DNA of 48,270 nt from assembly GCA_903916255.1 (NCBI GenBank), contig CAIWVW010000102.1, positions 1 to 48,270 on the forward strand, given 5' to 3'. Positions 7,526 to 15,599 of this stretch are shown here, one piece after another; position 1 is the stretch's first letter; each line of letters opens with the position of its first letter. This DNA comes from an uncultured Bacteroidota bacterium (lineage in GTDB: Bacteria; Bacteroidota; Bacteroidia; JABEUT01). The position numbers were made by a program, and so were the translations under genes. Below the pieces are notes generated by a model. The model had not been told where the DNA came from. It saw nothing but the letters and a program-made list of their open reading frames with translations, and did no database searches.

Positions 7526-8188
7526 ATGAAAACACTTTCCATAAGCGGTACAACCAGAACAAAAACGGGCACAAAAGATGCCATCAAATCACGTAAAAAC
7601 GGCGAAATTCCTTGCGTTCTTTACGGTGGTTCAGAAAATCTGAAATTCTCTGTAAGCGAAAAACAATTTGCCAAATTGTTATATACTCCTGATGCTTATT
7701 TAGTATCGTTGGATATTGATGGAAAACAAGCAAAGGCAATTGTTCAGGAATCTCAATTCGATAAAATATCCGACAAAATCCTTCATGTGGATTTTATGGA
7801 AGCTGTTCCCGGCAAATATCTTACCGTTAAGGTACCTGTGGTAACACACGGCTCACCTGTTGGAGTTAAGAAAGGCGGTAAACTGCAAACCAAAATCCGT
7901 CGTTTAACCGTAAAAGGATTGGTTGACGACCTTCCTGACCATATTACTATTGAAGTAGCTCATTTGGAATTGGGACAATCCATCCTGATTAAGGAAATGA
8001 AAAACGATAAGCTCAAATTCTTAGACCCACAGAATGCTGCGGTTGTAACTGTGCGTACAACCCGCGAAGCTGAAGCTCCTGCTGCAACTACAACTGCTGC
8101 CGCTACCCCTGGTGCTGCTGCTCCTGCCGCCGCTGCTGCTCCTGCCGCCGCTGCCAAGAAGGACGACAAGCCGGCTGCGAAAAAGTAA
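7526..8188 (+). CDS. rplY: Large ribosomal subunit protein bL25, long (Ctc/TL5) form
   Basis: bL25 binds 5S rRNA in the 50S subunit. The 220-residue product is the long form, with an N-terminal 5S-binding domain (about residues 1-92; GTTRTKTGTKDAIKSRKNGEIPCVLYGG) and a C-terminal TL5/Ctc beta domain (about 93-183; KVPVVTHGSPVGVKKGGKL, LVDDLPDHITIEV). After residue 183 there is a low-complexity Ala/Pro tail (runs of GAAAPAAAAAP) ending in Lys/Asp, as in many Bacteroidota homologues. The ATG at 7526 follows an 86-nt gap after prs. Downstream lies an inverted repeat that reaches to the pth start. Confidence 0.95.
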   Translation: MKTLSISGTTRTKTGTKDAIKSRKNGEIPCVLYGGSENLKFSVSEKQFAKLLYTPDAYLVSLDIDGKQAKAIVQESQFDKISDKILHVDFMEAVPGKYLTVKVPVVTHGSPVGVKKGGKLQTKIRRLTVKGLVDDLPDHITIEVAHLELGQSILIKEMKNDKLKFLDPQNAAVVTVRTTREAEAPAATTTAAATPGAAAPAAAAAPAAAAKKDDKPAAKK

Positions 8189-8194
8189 TTAGGT

Positions 8195-8270
8195 CTTAAA
8201 GTTTATAGAGTTCATAAAGTGAAATTCAAACCTTCAACTTTATGAACTTTATAACTTTACAAACTTTAAG
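8195..8270. repeat. Inverted repeat between rplY and pth
   Basis: The left arm 8195-8220 pairs with the right arm 8237-8270. The pairing is near perfect (one mismatch) apart from a 6-nt insertion in the right arm. The sequence is built from AACTTTATGAACTTT-like units. The right arm ends 6 nt before the pth ATG at 8277, so the start region of pth adjoins the element and a folded mRNA could mask it. Confidence 0.7.
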
Positions 8271-8276
8271 AACTTT

Positions 8277-8849
8277 ATGAACTCATACCTGATAACAGGA
8301 ATTGGTAATATTGGCGAGGAATACGACCACACTCGTCACAATATTGGCTTTGATATTGTGGATGCCTGCGCCGCCAAATGGGGCGTAAAGTTTGATAACA
8401 ACAAACGCTATGGCTCCATAGCCGAGCATACTTTAAAGGGCCGAAAAATAACATTACTTAAACCATCTACCTATGTAAATCTGAGCGGAAAAGCGGTTCG
8501 CTATTGGTTGCAGGAAGCGAATGTTCCCATCTTTCATTTGCTTGTAGTTTTAGATGATTTGGCGTTGCCTTTCGGCACGCTGAGAATGAAAGGAATGGGC
8601 AGCGATGGCGGCCATAATGGCCTGAAAAACATTCAGGAAATATTACAATCGAACAATTATCCCAGGCTTAGGTTCGGCATAGAAAATAAATTCCCGAAGG
8701 GGGGACAGGTTAGTTATGTATTGGGCAAATGGAGTGAGGAAGAACAGAAAACCTTACCCGAACATATTACTAAAGCGGTTGATGCCATAGAGGCTTTCTG
8801 CCTTATAGGGCTGGAAAGAACCATGAATTTTCATAATACCAAGAAGTAG
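8277..8849 (+). CDS. pth: Peptidyl-tRNA hydrolase
   Basis: It cleaves peptidyl-tRNAs that drop off ribosomes, recycling tRNA in the cytoplasm. The 190-residue product shows the family signature: GIGNIGEEYDHTRHNIGFDIVD, with the conserved Asn near residue 11 and the catalytic His in TRHN near 21; PSTYVNLSGKAV near 62 with substrate-binding Asn; the DDLALPFG motif with catalytic Asp near 94; and GGHNGLKNI near 112. Length is normal. It ends the prs-rplY-pth cluster. The start adjoins the upstream inverted repeat and no alternative ATG lies close by in frame. It is convergent with the receiver-protein gene. Confidence 0.96.
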   Translation: MNSYLITGIGNIGEEYDHTRHNIGFDIVDACAAKWGVKFDNNKRYGSIAEHTLKGRKITLLKPSTYVNLSGKAVRYWLQEANVPIFHLLVVLDDLALPFGTLRMKGMGSDGGHNGLKNIQEILQSNNYPRLRFGIENKFPKGGQVSYVLGKWSEEEQKTLPEHITKAVDAIEAFCLIGLERTMNFHNTKK

Positions 8850-8893
8850 TGCTTCCCTCTCCTTGCATGGCTATGGGTGGTTTTTTTATTGGT

Positions 8894-9322
8894 TTACGCC
8901 TCGCTTTTCGCAATAAAATGGTTGACTTCAAGTACTTCTAACACCTTAGCTTTTTGCAATGGTTTCAGAATATAGCCCTTTACATATACATTGAACCTTG
9001 CCTTTTCAGCATCTTTAGAACTGATAGAAGAAGTGAGGATATAAATGGTAATCTGCTTTTTTAAGAAATGAGGCAACTGTTCAAATTTAAAGAGCCATTC
9101 CCAACCGCTCATTTCGGGCATACTAAGGTCGAGGAATAATATGGTGGGAACATTTTCATGTTCCAACAGATAATCATGTTCAATGTAGTGAAATGCTTCT
9201 ACAGGATTTGTAAAACAAACCGGGGTCAGTCCGCCGGTAGCGCTTTTGATGGCAGCCGTACATACGGCATTGTTTACATTGTCATCGTCAATTACAACAA
9301 AGTGGAAAGTAGAATCATGCAT
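8894..9322 (-). CDS. Stand-alone response regulator receiver protein
   Basis: A single CheY-like receiver domain of 142 residues without an output domain. The acidic cluster IDDDN lies at residues 11-15, the phospho-acceptor Asp65 is in LFLDLSMPEMSGWEW, a Thr/Ser switch lies in ILTSSIS near 96-101, and the conserved Lys120 is in ILKPL. It is likely a phospho-relay intermediate or an allosteric regulator of a partner protein. No histidine kinase adjoins it (the RprX-like kinase is 2.5 kb away with its own regulator), so the partner is unknown. It is preceded by a 304-bp gap and is convergent with pth. Confidence 0.85.
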   Translation of the reverse strand: MHDSTFHFVVIDDDNVNNAVCTAAIKSATGGLTPVCFTNPVEAFHYIEHDYLLEHENVPTILFLDLSMPEMSGWEWLFKFEQLPHFLKKQITIYILTSSISSKDAEKARFNVYVKGYILKPLQKAKVLEVLEVNHFIAKSEA

Positions 9323-9626
9323 AATGTAATAGTATTAGTTTTTAATAGGAGTGTTTATCTATTCTTTTTACGCACCGCTTTGGGTAAAGTTTCAAATTTT
9401 AAATCACTTAATTTTTCATGGATGTTTTTTCTTTATGCAACACTTTAATAGGGTTTTGTAACTGTTGCAAACGGGCATTTGTATAAGACAATCAATGCTT
9501 TACAGTGAAACAATGTAATTTAGGCTACTGTTGCAATTAAGTTGTATAGTAAATGTACGGCAAATGGTATGCACCTGCAAATTCTGCAAGAATGAAAATA
9601 GAAGGGAAATAAAACGGAAATTTTCC
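9323..9626. other. AT-rich intergenic region, no gene seen
   Basis: This 304-bp gap lies between the receiver-protein gene's start and the 3' end of pyrH. I see no tRNA-like fold, no clear terminator hairpin and no open frame with protein-like composition. It probably holds the receiver gene's promoter, but I find no good TAnnTTTG match close to its start. Confidence 0.5.
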
Positions 9627-10334
9627 TTACGAATCTACCAGCGTACCGATGCTGGAATCCTGTAATAATTTTTTGAGGTTTCCTTTTTTCAGGATATCAA
9701 AAACAAGGATGGGCAATTTATTTTCTTTGCACAGCGTGAAGGCTGTCATATCCATTATCTGAAGGTTTTTGGAATATACCTCATCATAGGTGAGCCTGTC
9801 ATAACGAACAGCGGTTTTATCTTTCTCCGGGTCGGCGGAATAGATACCATCTACACGGGTGCCCTTAATAATTACATCGGCTTCTATCTCTATAGCGCGC
9901 AGGCTGGCGGCAGTATCAGTTGTGAAATAGGGGTTACCTGTACCACCTCCAAAAATTACCACTCTTCCCTTTTCCAAATGGCGAACAGCACGTCTGCGTA
10001 TAAACGGTTCTGCAATTTCCTTCATTTCTATGGCAGATAAGAGTCGGGTGGGCATATCCGCTTTCTCTAAAGCCGATTGCAGGGCCATGCCATTAATAAT
10101 GGTGGCCAGCATACCCATATAGTCTCCTTGCACGCGGTCGAAACCGTGGGCTGTTGCCTGTATACCCCGGAATATATTTCCTCCGCCAATTACAATGGCC
10201 ACTTCAGCGCCCATATCAAGGGCATCTTTAATTTCTTCAGCATAATGAACCAATGCGTTCTGTTCAATGCCAAACTGCTGGCTGCCCATCAGGGATTCGC
10301 CACTTAACTTGAGGAGTATTCTTTTGTATTTCAT
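9627..10334 (-). CDS. pyrH: UMP kinase
   Basis: It phosphorylates UMP to UDP using ATP, in pyrimidine nucleotide synthesis; a hexameric cytoplasmic amino-acid-kinase fold enzyme. The 235-residue product starts [17 protein letters not shown], with the ATP-phosphate Lys/Gly motif. It has the glycine-rich loop [12 protein letters not shown] near residues 46-57, [16 protein letters not shown] near 70-85 for UMP binding, and [21 protein letters not shown] near 129-149. It lies downstream of the rplM-rpsI-rpsB-tsf operon, as often seen, but is cut off from tsf by a terminator and an inverted repeat, so it probably has its own promoter in the 235-bp gap. Confidence 0.96.
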   Translation of the reverse strand: MKYKRILLKLSGESLMGSQQFGIEQNALVHYAEEIKDALDMGAEVAIVIGGGNIFRGIQATAHGFDRVQGDYMGMLATIINGMALQSALEKADMPTRLLSAIEMKEIAEPFIRRRAVRHLEKGRVVIFGGGTGNPYFTTDTAASLRAIEIEADVIIKGTRVDGIYSADPEKDKTAVRYDRLTYDEVYSKNLQIMDMTAFTLCKENKLPILVFDILKKGNLKKLLQDSSIGTLVDS

Positions 10335-10430
10335 ATCTTGTCCGACTACTGGCGGAGGCTAAAGTAAACAAAAATAATCATTACAATAACTCCGGGCAAA
10401 TCATTTTCAATTCTCCGGCCAAAATCAGTT

Positions 10431-10498
10431 TCTCGCAAAGGCGCAAAGCCGCTGAGAAAGTAAATGTTTTACTTGGCGGCCTTTGCGTCTTTGCGAGA
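10431..10498. repeat. Inverted repeat between tsf and pyrH
   Basis: The left arm 10431-10452 (TCTCGCAAAGgCGCAAAGcCGC) and right arm 10476-10498 pair over about 22 bp with one mismatch and one extra base. Complementarity continues outside (AATCAG...TTGATT). It lies in the gap upstream of pyrH. Function unknown; it resembles the other palindromes in this window in size and position but is unrelated in sequence. Confidence 0.7.
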
Positions 10499-10520
10499 GA
10501 TAAATTGATTTGACCATAAC

Positions 10521-10551
10521 AAAAAAGGAGGCTATTAACCTCCTTTTTTTA
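10521..10551. terminator. Bidirectional-looking intrinsic terminator after tsf
   Basis: A hairpin with stem AAAAAAGGAGG / CCTCCTTTTTTT and loop CTATTAA carries a T-tract in both directions. It lies 19 bp after the tsf stop codon and should end the rplM-rpsI-rpsB-tsf transcript. Confidence 0.85.
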
Positions 10552-10569
10552 TTCTAAACTAATCTGGTT

Positions 10570-11403
10570 TTATCCGATTACTATTCTTTTGAATCCTGTA
10601 ACCTTTAGTTCTTTGTCGTTGTCTTGAATGAACTGCAATACTGTTTTCTTGCCGTCTTTAATAAAGTCCTGGTTCAGCAAAGTAGATTCTTTGTAGAACT
10701 TATTTACTTTACCAATTGCAATCTTTTCGAGCATGGCTTCCGGTTTGCCTTCTTGTCTGGCTTGTTCCTTAGCAATATTCATTTCGCGGTCAATGGTTTC
10801 TTGGGTAACATCGCCTTTATCAACTGCAATAGGAGCCATAGCAGCAATTTGCATAGCTATTTCTTTGCCTACTTCAGGCAGGTTGTTTGCATCAGCCTTG
10901 CTGAAACCAACAATACTTGCCAAACGGTTTCCCGGGTGGTTGTATGCGAATACCTTTTCTGCATGAATCACTTCGTATGCTGCAAGCTCCATCTTTTCAC
11001 CGGTTTTGCCAATGAATTCGGTAATCTTTTTGTCAATGGTTAAGCCATCGCCATAATCGGCTGCTTTCAGTTCATCTAAGTTGTTGAAATTGCCATTCAA
11101 AGCAATATCAGAAATCTTTTCAGCCACTTTTACAAACTCTTCATTGCGGGCAACAAAGTCTGTTTCGCAATTTAAAAGTGTAAGGACACCTTTTTTGCCG
11201 TCGGCAGAAATTTTAGCTATAACGCTGCCTTCCTTAGCTTGTCTGTCGCTGCGGTTAGCTGCTACTTTTTGTCCTTTTTCACGGAGGATATCTATTGCTT
11301 TTTCAGGATCGCCATTGGCTTCTTCCAATGCTTTTTTGCAATCCATCATGCCTGCGCCTGTGCGCTTGCGTAAATTATTTACATCAACTGCTGTGATGGC
11401 CAT
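10570..11403 (-). CDS. tsf: Elongation factor Ts
   Basis: The guanine-nucleotide exchange factor that recycles EF-Tu-GDP. The 277-residue product has the N-terminal UBA-like domain (VDVNNLRKRTGAGMMDCKKALEEANGD), the core contact segment LNCETDFVARNEEF near residue 77, and the conserved IAMQIAAMAP near 184. Length fits the Bacteroidota form. The gene lies 25 bp after rpsB in the ribosomal operon and is followed by a strong hairpin terminator. Confidence 0.96.
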   Translation of the reverse strand: MAITAVDVNNLRKRTGAGMMDCKKALEEANGDPEKAIDILREKGQKVAANRSDRQAKEGSVIAKISADGKKGVLTLLNCETDFVARNEEFVKVAEKISDIALNGNFNNLDELKAADYGDGLTIDKKITEFIGKTGEKMELAAYEVIHAEKVFAYNHPGNRLASIVGFSKADANNLPEVGKEIAMQIAAMAPIAVDKGDVTQETIDREMNIAKEQARQEGKPEAMLEKIAIGKVNKFYKESTLLNQDFIKDGKKTVLQFIQDNDKELKVTGFKRIVIG

Positions 11404-11428
11404 ATTACTATGTTAAAATGTTACTAAA

Positions 11429-12349
11429 TTATCTTCTGGCAGGCCTTTTTGGAGGGCCGCCTTTCTTAAAGTTGTTTCCGCCTTTATTCGGGCCTTTTGG
11501 TTTGTCCGAGCGTTCGTTGGAACCTGCTTCAGCTGTTTCCGCATCATCTGCAGATTCTTCTGTTTCAGATTGTGAAGAGGATTCTTCCATCACTTCTTTT
11601 TCATCAACAATGGTTTCTTCTTCTTTCTTATCGTGCGGAACTTTATTGGCTAATTGGGCTTCTTTACGTTCTTCCAAACCTTCTTTAATGGCTGTTACAA
11701 GGGTATCAACAATAATTTTGATGGAGGTTGAAGAATCGTCATTTGCAGGGATAGCAAAATCAACCCTGTTTGGGTCGGAGTTTGTATCAACAATAGCAAA
11801 GGTTGGGATATTCAACTTATGAGCTTCAGCAATTGCAATATGTTCTTTTGAAATATCCACCACAAAAATAGCAGCAGGCAAACGGGTCATATTGGCAATA
11901 CTTCCCAAGTGGTGTTCTAACTTCTGGCGTTGGCGTGAAAGTTGGAGTTTTTCCTTTTTAGAAAGGGTATCCAAGGTTCCATCGGTAGCCATTTTGTTCA
12001 TGTCCGACATTTTACGAACCGAACGGCGGATAGTAGCAAAGTTGGTTAACATGCCACCGGTCCATCTTTCGGTAACGCTTGGGAAATTAACATCTTTCAA
12101 ACCATCGCTGATGATTTTTTTCGCTTGTTTTTTGGTAGCTACAAAAAGAATGGTGCGGCCTGATTTTGCAATTTGTTTCATTGCATTGGCTGCTTCATCC
12201 AACTTAATCATAGTCTTGTTCAGGTCAATGATATGGATACCGTTCTTTTCTCCGAAAACGTAAGGAGCTATGTTTGGATTCCATTTTCTTTTCAGGTGAC
12301 CGAAATGTGCTCCTGCTTCTAAAAGATTTTCAAACGAGGTTCTTGGCAT
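11429..12349 (-). CDS. rpsB: Small ribosomal subunit protein uS2 with long charged tail
   Basis: uS2 sits at the head-body junction of the 30S subunit and anchors bS1. The canonical domain covers about residues 1-232: FENLLEAGAHFGHLKRKWNP, YVFGEKNGIHIIDL, ERWTGGMLTNF, PAAIFVVDISKEHIAIAEA and FAIPANDDSSTSI. The protein is 306 residues long, with a ~70-residue extension that is first acidic (Glu/Ser/Asp-rich) and then basic (GGNNFKKGGPPKRPARR). Such tails occur in other Bacteroidota. A 101-bp gap separates it from rpsI and contains the second copy of the 37-nt AATCA element. Confidence 0.95.
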   Translation of the reverse strand: MPRTSFENLLEAGAHFGHLKRKWNPNIAPYVFGEKNGIHIIDLNKTMIKLDEAANAMKQIAKSGRTILFVATKKQAKKIISDGLKDVNFPSVTERWTGGMLTNFATIRRSVRKMSDMNKMATDGTLDTLSKKEKLQLSRQRQKLEHHLGSIANMTRLPAAIFVVDISKEHIAIAEAHKLNIPTFAIVDTNSDPNRVDFAIPANDDSSTSIKIIVDTLVTAIKEGLEERKEAQLANKVPHDKKEEETIVDEKEVMEESSSQSETEESADDAETAEAGSNERSDKPKGPNKGGNNFKKGGPPKRPARR

Positions 12350-12410
12350 GAATTTAGTTATGAGTTGTAAGTTATAAGTTATGTCCTTTTTATATTTTTA
12401 ATTTCAATTT

Positions 12411-12447
12411 ATCTAATCATGTTAATCAGATAAGTCAAATGAATCAT
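12411..12447. repeat. 37-nt AATCA-rich element, copy 2
   Basis: It matches 7472-7508 at 29 of 37 ungapped positions, in the same orientation on the plus strand. It lies in the rpsI-rpsB gap, so it is transcribed within the ribosomal operon. It also contains the small imperfect palindrome ATCTAATCATGTTAATCAGAT. Confidence 0.6.
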
Positions 12448-12450
12448 GGT

Positions 12451-12843
12451 TTAGCGCTTTGTAAACTGGAATCTCTTACGGGCTTTCTTCTGTCCCGGTT
12501 TTTTACGTTCCACCATACGCGGGTCACGTGTTAAGAGTTCAGCAGCCCTTAATAAGGGTTTGTTTTCGGGATTTTCCTTTACCAATGCACGGGCAATTGC
12601 TAAACGCAATGCTTCTGCCTGGCCTTTAATTCCACCGCCTGAAATAATGGCGTTTACATCATGAACGATAGCTTCCGGAGTAATAACCCCGAATGGCTGA
12701 CGCACAATAGTTCTTAAAATTCCGGTATGGAAATATTCGTTATAATCCCTGTCGTTAATGGTAATCTTTCCTTTGCCTTTGGTCATGTAAATACGGGCAA
12801 CGCTGGTTTTCCGTCTTCCAATGGTGTGGATAATTTCGCTCAT
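12451..12843 (-). CDS. rpsI: Small ribosomal subunit protein uS9
   Basis: uS9 contacts the P-site tRNA through its C-terminal tail. The 130-residue product shows the full signature: GRRKTSVARIYMTKGKGKITIN, then GGGIKGQAEALRLAIARAL, LTRDPRMVERKKPGQKKARKRFQ and the terminal FTKR, close to the usual KR end. It starts 4 bp after rplM, the conserved rplM-rpsI pair. Confidence 0.97.
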   Translation of the reverse strand: MSEIIHTIGRRKTSVARIYMTKGKGKITINDRDYNEYFHTGILRTIVRQPFGVITPEAIVHDVNAIISGGGIKGQAEALRLAIARALVKENPENKPLLRAAELLTRDPRMVERKKPGQKKARKRFQFTKR

Positions 12844-12847
12844 AATA

Positions 12848-13300
12848 TTATTTAGAATTAAATTTTAGTTCTTTAGGTTGTTGTGCTTCGTGCGGGTGCT
12901 TGTTTCCGGTGTAAATAAATACATTGGTAAGTAACTTGTCGCCCAGCCTGCTTTTTGGAAGCATCCCCTTAATGGCATGTTTCAAAACCCTTGTAGGGTC
13001 TTTTTCCATAACTTTTTCAGGGGTCGAGAAACGTTGTCCGCCGGGGTAACCGGTGTGACGTACATAAATTTTATCGGTCATTTTTTTACCGGTAAATTTT
13101 ACGCCTTCCGCGTTGATAATGACAACCTGGTCGCCACAGTCGACATGCGGGGTATAAGAGGCTTTATGCTTGCCGCGAAGGATTTTGGCCACTTCGGAAG
13201 CAAGGCGTCCAACTACTTGGTTTTCGGCATCTACGATGTACCATTCTTTCTTTACAGTTTGGCTGTTGGCAGAGATGGTTTTATAACTCGGTGTATTCAC
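12848..13300 (-). CDS. rplM: Large ribosomal subunit protein uL13
   Basis: An early-assembly 50S protein that binds 23S rRNA. The 150-residue product contains WYIVDAENQVVGRLASEVAKILRGKHK, the conserved HVDCGDQVVIINAEG, the family motif YVRHTGYPGGQ, and AIKGMLPKSRLGDK. It is first in the operon rplM-rpsI-rpsB-tsf. A TATCTTTG box at 13378-13385 implies a leader of about 70 nt, long compared with other genes here, leaving room for autogenous control; I do not recognise a specific leader structure. Confidence 0.97.
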   Translation of the reverse strand: MNTPSYKTISANSQTVKKEWYIVDAENQVVGRLASEVAKILRGKHKASYTPHVDCGDQVVIINAEGVKFTGKKMTDKIYVRHTGYPGGQRFSTPEKVMEKDPTRVLKHAIKGMLPKSRLGDKLLTNVFIYTGNKHPHEAQQPKELKFNSK

Positions 13301-13377
13301 AATAATTTAGTTTATTTTATACTTTCCTTCTTTCCTGCTTGCCCGACTTTTTAGGCGGGTTTTTTGAAAAAGGGTTG

Positions 13378-13385
13378 CAAAGATA
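13378..13385 (-). promoter_or_regulatory. -7 promoter box TATCTTTG for the rplM operon
   Basis: TAnnTTTG match on the minus strand, 77 bp before the rplM ATG. The leader holds a weak hairpin (CCCGcctaaaaagtCGGG at about 13341-13359), whose role is unknown. Confidence 0.55.
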
Positions 13386-13494
13386 AATATTATTTCAATA
13401 CAGCGGCAAAATTTATCATCTTTCTGAAGGGTATTCTATTATTCCCTGCATAAGTTTCTAAGGACTTATAAACAAGGGGCTGTTCTTAAAGGCG

Positions 13495-13530
13495 GAAAAG
13501 CCCGTCCTGATTGCTCAAAACGGGCTTTTC
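13495..13530 (-). terminator. Intrinsic terminator after the 13549-14532 gene
   Basis: A perfect 11-bp stem, GAAAAGCCCGT with ACGGGCTTTTC, and a 14-nt loop, 19 bp after the stop codon, ending in T-rich sequence on the minus strand. Confidence 0.75.
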
Positions 13531-13548
13531 AATTAAAATAGGCCGTGT

Positions 13549-14532
13549 TTATTTTATCACACTGAATTTACCCACATTCATTTGTTCCCCACTATGGTCA
13601 TATATTTTATAAAAATAGATACCGGTATTATATTGTTGTGTATTAATAGTCAGTAGGTTATTATGCATAGCATAACTGCCCATTAATTTGCCCGTTAGGT
13701 CATATACCTCTACCTTACCAACTGATAGTTGGCTGGTTACAGCCAAATTAATCTGGGTATTTGCCGGGTTAGGATAAACATTTACGTGCGAGTTCTGCTG
13801 GGAAAGATTTTCGATTCCTAAGGGCAGGCCGGTTGTTACGGAATCAATATTCATAGTATCACCTGCTTTTGGGTGGGAATATAATGAGCAGGCGCTATAC
13901 ATTATTACAATTGTATCCGGTTTAAGGTTGGCAGAATCGTATATAATAGGTACGGTTGCAGAAGTCCAGTTAGTTTTTGCAGTGTAGTTATTCCAAAAAC
14001 CTCCTCCAATCAGTTCGCGTTGTTTGGTAGCTGTATCGAAATGATACATTCCTATTGAGCAGGAGCATGTATCTGAACCATTTGGAACATAACGATACCA
14101 AAACGATAAGGATGATATTTTAGTAGTGCAAGGGATGCCGTTTTTCACAGTAATTCTCGACCGTGCGCTGTAAAATGCCGTGAAAATAATACCATTTGTA
14201 TCCGGGATATTAAACCCGAATTGCTTTAGTGTATCCCAATCTTGTTTATACATTGGTTCGGAAATAATTTTGGCGCAAAACTTGCCCGATATGGGGGTGG
14301 GGTTCACACTATCCTGAAAAACAGTTACAGGGCTGTTTCCTAGCAGGCTGTAATTGAAAAAATTAAAATCCCACCAGCCGGAATGGCCCATGCCTGTGTT
14401 AGGGTCCATAACAGGAGCACCGGCAAGATAATCAGGAGTCCAGGTTTCAAAATTTGGGTTTATAATTTGTGCCGATAGTTTAGGTAATCCTAAAACTACC
14501 ATAGCAAAAGCAGAGAGTAAAACTTTTTTCAT
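13549..14532 (-). CDS. Secreted T9SS cargo protein, paralogue A (327 aa)
   Basis: A signal peptide (MKKVLLSAFAMVVLGLPKLSAQ) is followed by the segment INPNFETWTPDY, a beta-rich middle region with no family I recognise, and a C-terminal type A T9SS tail (VYPNPANTQINLAV ... GIYFYKIYDHSGEQMNVGKFSVIK). The N-terminal 'NxxFExW' opening resembles secreted Bacteroidota proteins with carbohydrate-binding-like jelly-roll domains. It is a tandem paralogue of the next gene; both share the opening, the central layout and most of the tail (VEVYDLTGK, SMHNNLLTINTQ). Each has its own promoter box and terminator, so they are separately transcribed. Function unknown. Confidence 0.8.
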   Translation of the reverse strand: MKKVLLSAFAMVVLGLPKLSAQIINPNFETWTPDYLAGAPVMDPNTGMGHSGWWDFNFFNYSLLGNSPVTVFQDSVNPTPISGKFCAKIISEPMYKQDWDTLKQFGFNIPDTNGIIFTAFYSARSRITVKNGIPCTTKISSLSFWYRYVPNGSDTCSCSIGMYHFDTATKQRELIGGGFWNNYTAKTNWTSATVPIIYDSANLKPDTIVIMYSACSLYSHPKAGDTMNIDSVTTGLPLGIENLSQQNSHVNVYPNPANTQINLAVTSQLSVGKVEVYDLTGKLMGSYAMHNNLLTINTQQYNTGIYFYKIYDHSGEQMNVGKFSVIK

Positions 14533-14565
14533 CTTTTCAAGGGTTTAAGCGTTATAATTGAGATA

Positions 14566-14573
14566 CAAAAATA
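14566..14573 (-). promoter_or_regulatory. -7 promoter box TATTTTTG for paralogue A
   Basis: TAnnTTTG match 33 bp before the ATG at 14532. It directly abuts the terminator of the upstream paralogue, so transcription stops and restarts within about 40 bp. Confidence 0.5.
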
Positions 14574-14612
14574 AAAAAATCCCGTTCTGGATGAACAGAA
14601 CGGGATTTTTTT
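14573..14612 (-). terminator. Intrinsic terminator after the 14631-15578 gene
   Basis: Stem AAAAAAATCCCGTTCTG (14573-14589) with CAGAACGGGATTTTTTT (14596-14612), loop GATGAA. It is perfect, with a T-tract on the minus strand, 18 bp after the stop. Confidence 0.85.
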
Positions 14613-14630
14613 TAAACGTAATTAAGCAGT

Positions 14631-15578
14631 TTACTTAACCACGCTGAATTTTCCGGTTTTTAATTGATTTCCTGAATCATCCAGCAACCTGTATAGATAG
14701 AGGCCATTGTTGAATGATTGGGTATTAATAGTCAACAGGTTATTGTGCATGGAGTAGGTTCCAACAGCTTTTCCTGTAATATCATATACTTCAACATGGC
14801 TGCCTTGAATATTTCCTGAAATGGAGATATTAATCTCATTCTTGGCAGGGTTAGGATAAACCTGAACAGCGTCATTATTTCCGAAAATGGAAGGAATGCC
14901 GGTGTTAGTTGCATCATCTACATACAATTCGCTACCTTGATGAGGTTTGTGGAAACTACTGGAGCTAAACATAATGCCCATAGAATCCGGTAAACCGGCT
15001 TTTAAAATTGTCACGTTAACAGTGGCCATTGTCCATGAAGTTGTAGCTGTTTTTTGTTCGAATGCACCTTCTGCAATAACTGAATCATGTCTTGTATAAA
15101 CAACTGTACAGAAAGCGGTATCAGCTCCAATAGGATAATACTGATAATAAAAGTTATAATTAGTTACTGGCAAAGTAAAAGGCACCTTAAGTGCTATTTT
15201 TTGAGTAATTTCATTAACGGTACCGGTAAATAAAACACCGAGTGTATCATTTGGTAAGTGATTACCAACAAGTCCATCGGTAGTTGCAGATAAGGCAATC
15301 GTTTCGATTTTTGCGCAATAACTGCCATGGAATGGCATAATTGTGGAATCCATAGATTCTTTATAAACAGAAATTGGACTTGAACCAAGAAGGGTTGAAG
15401 AGGTGAAATTCAACTCCTGCCATCCATCACTTGTTAATGGTGTGGTATTTGGGTCATCATAGGCCGGAGGGCCTGCTGTATGGCTCCAAGTTTCAAAGTC
15501 AGGATTAATATATTGGGCCTTAACCGAAGGCAAGGCCAGAAAAGCAATAGCGCTTAAAGAAAGTAGAATTTTTTTCAT
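14631..15578 (-). CDS. Secreted T9SS cargo protein, paralogue B (315 aa)
   Basis: I start at the ATG at 15578, which gives a clean signal peptide (MKKILLSLSAIAFLALPSVKAQ); an ATG eight codons upstream adds a charged stretch and lies closer to the promoter box at 15600-15607. The mature protein opens YINPDFETW, like paralogue A. A jelly-roll-like middle follows, then a type A T9SS tail (VYPNPAKNEINISI ... GLYLYRLLDDSGNQLKTGKFSVVK). Paralogues A and B differ mainly in the middle region, consistent with tandem duplication followed by divergence of the exposed domain. No catalytic motif is seen. Confidence 0.8.
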   Translation of the reverse strand: MKKILLSLSAIAFLALPSVKAQYINPDFETWSHTAGPPAYDDPNTTPLTSDGWQELNFTSSTLLGSSPISVYKESMDSTIMPFHGSYCAKIETIALSATTDGLVGNHLPNDTLGVLFTGTVNEITQKIALKVPFTLPVTNYNFYYQYYPIGADTAFCTVVYTRHDSVIAEGAFEQKTATTSWTMATVNVTILKAGLPDSMGIMFSSSSFHKPHQGSELYVDDATNTGIPSIFGNNDAVQVYPNPAKNEINISISGNIQGSHVEVYDITGKAVGTYSMHNNLLTINTQSFNNGLYLYRLLDDSGNQLKTGKFSVVK

Positions 15579-15599
15579 GATTGTTTGGATTTTAAGACG

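Noticed and set aside
9323-9626. Possible small RNA gene in the gap before the receiver-protein gene
   Set aside because: AT-rich with no stable hairpin or terminator that I can identify; nothing supports a transcript.
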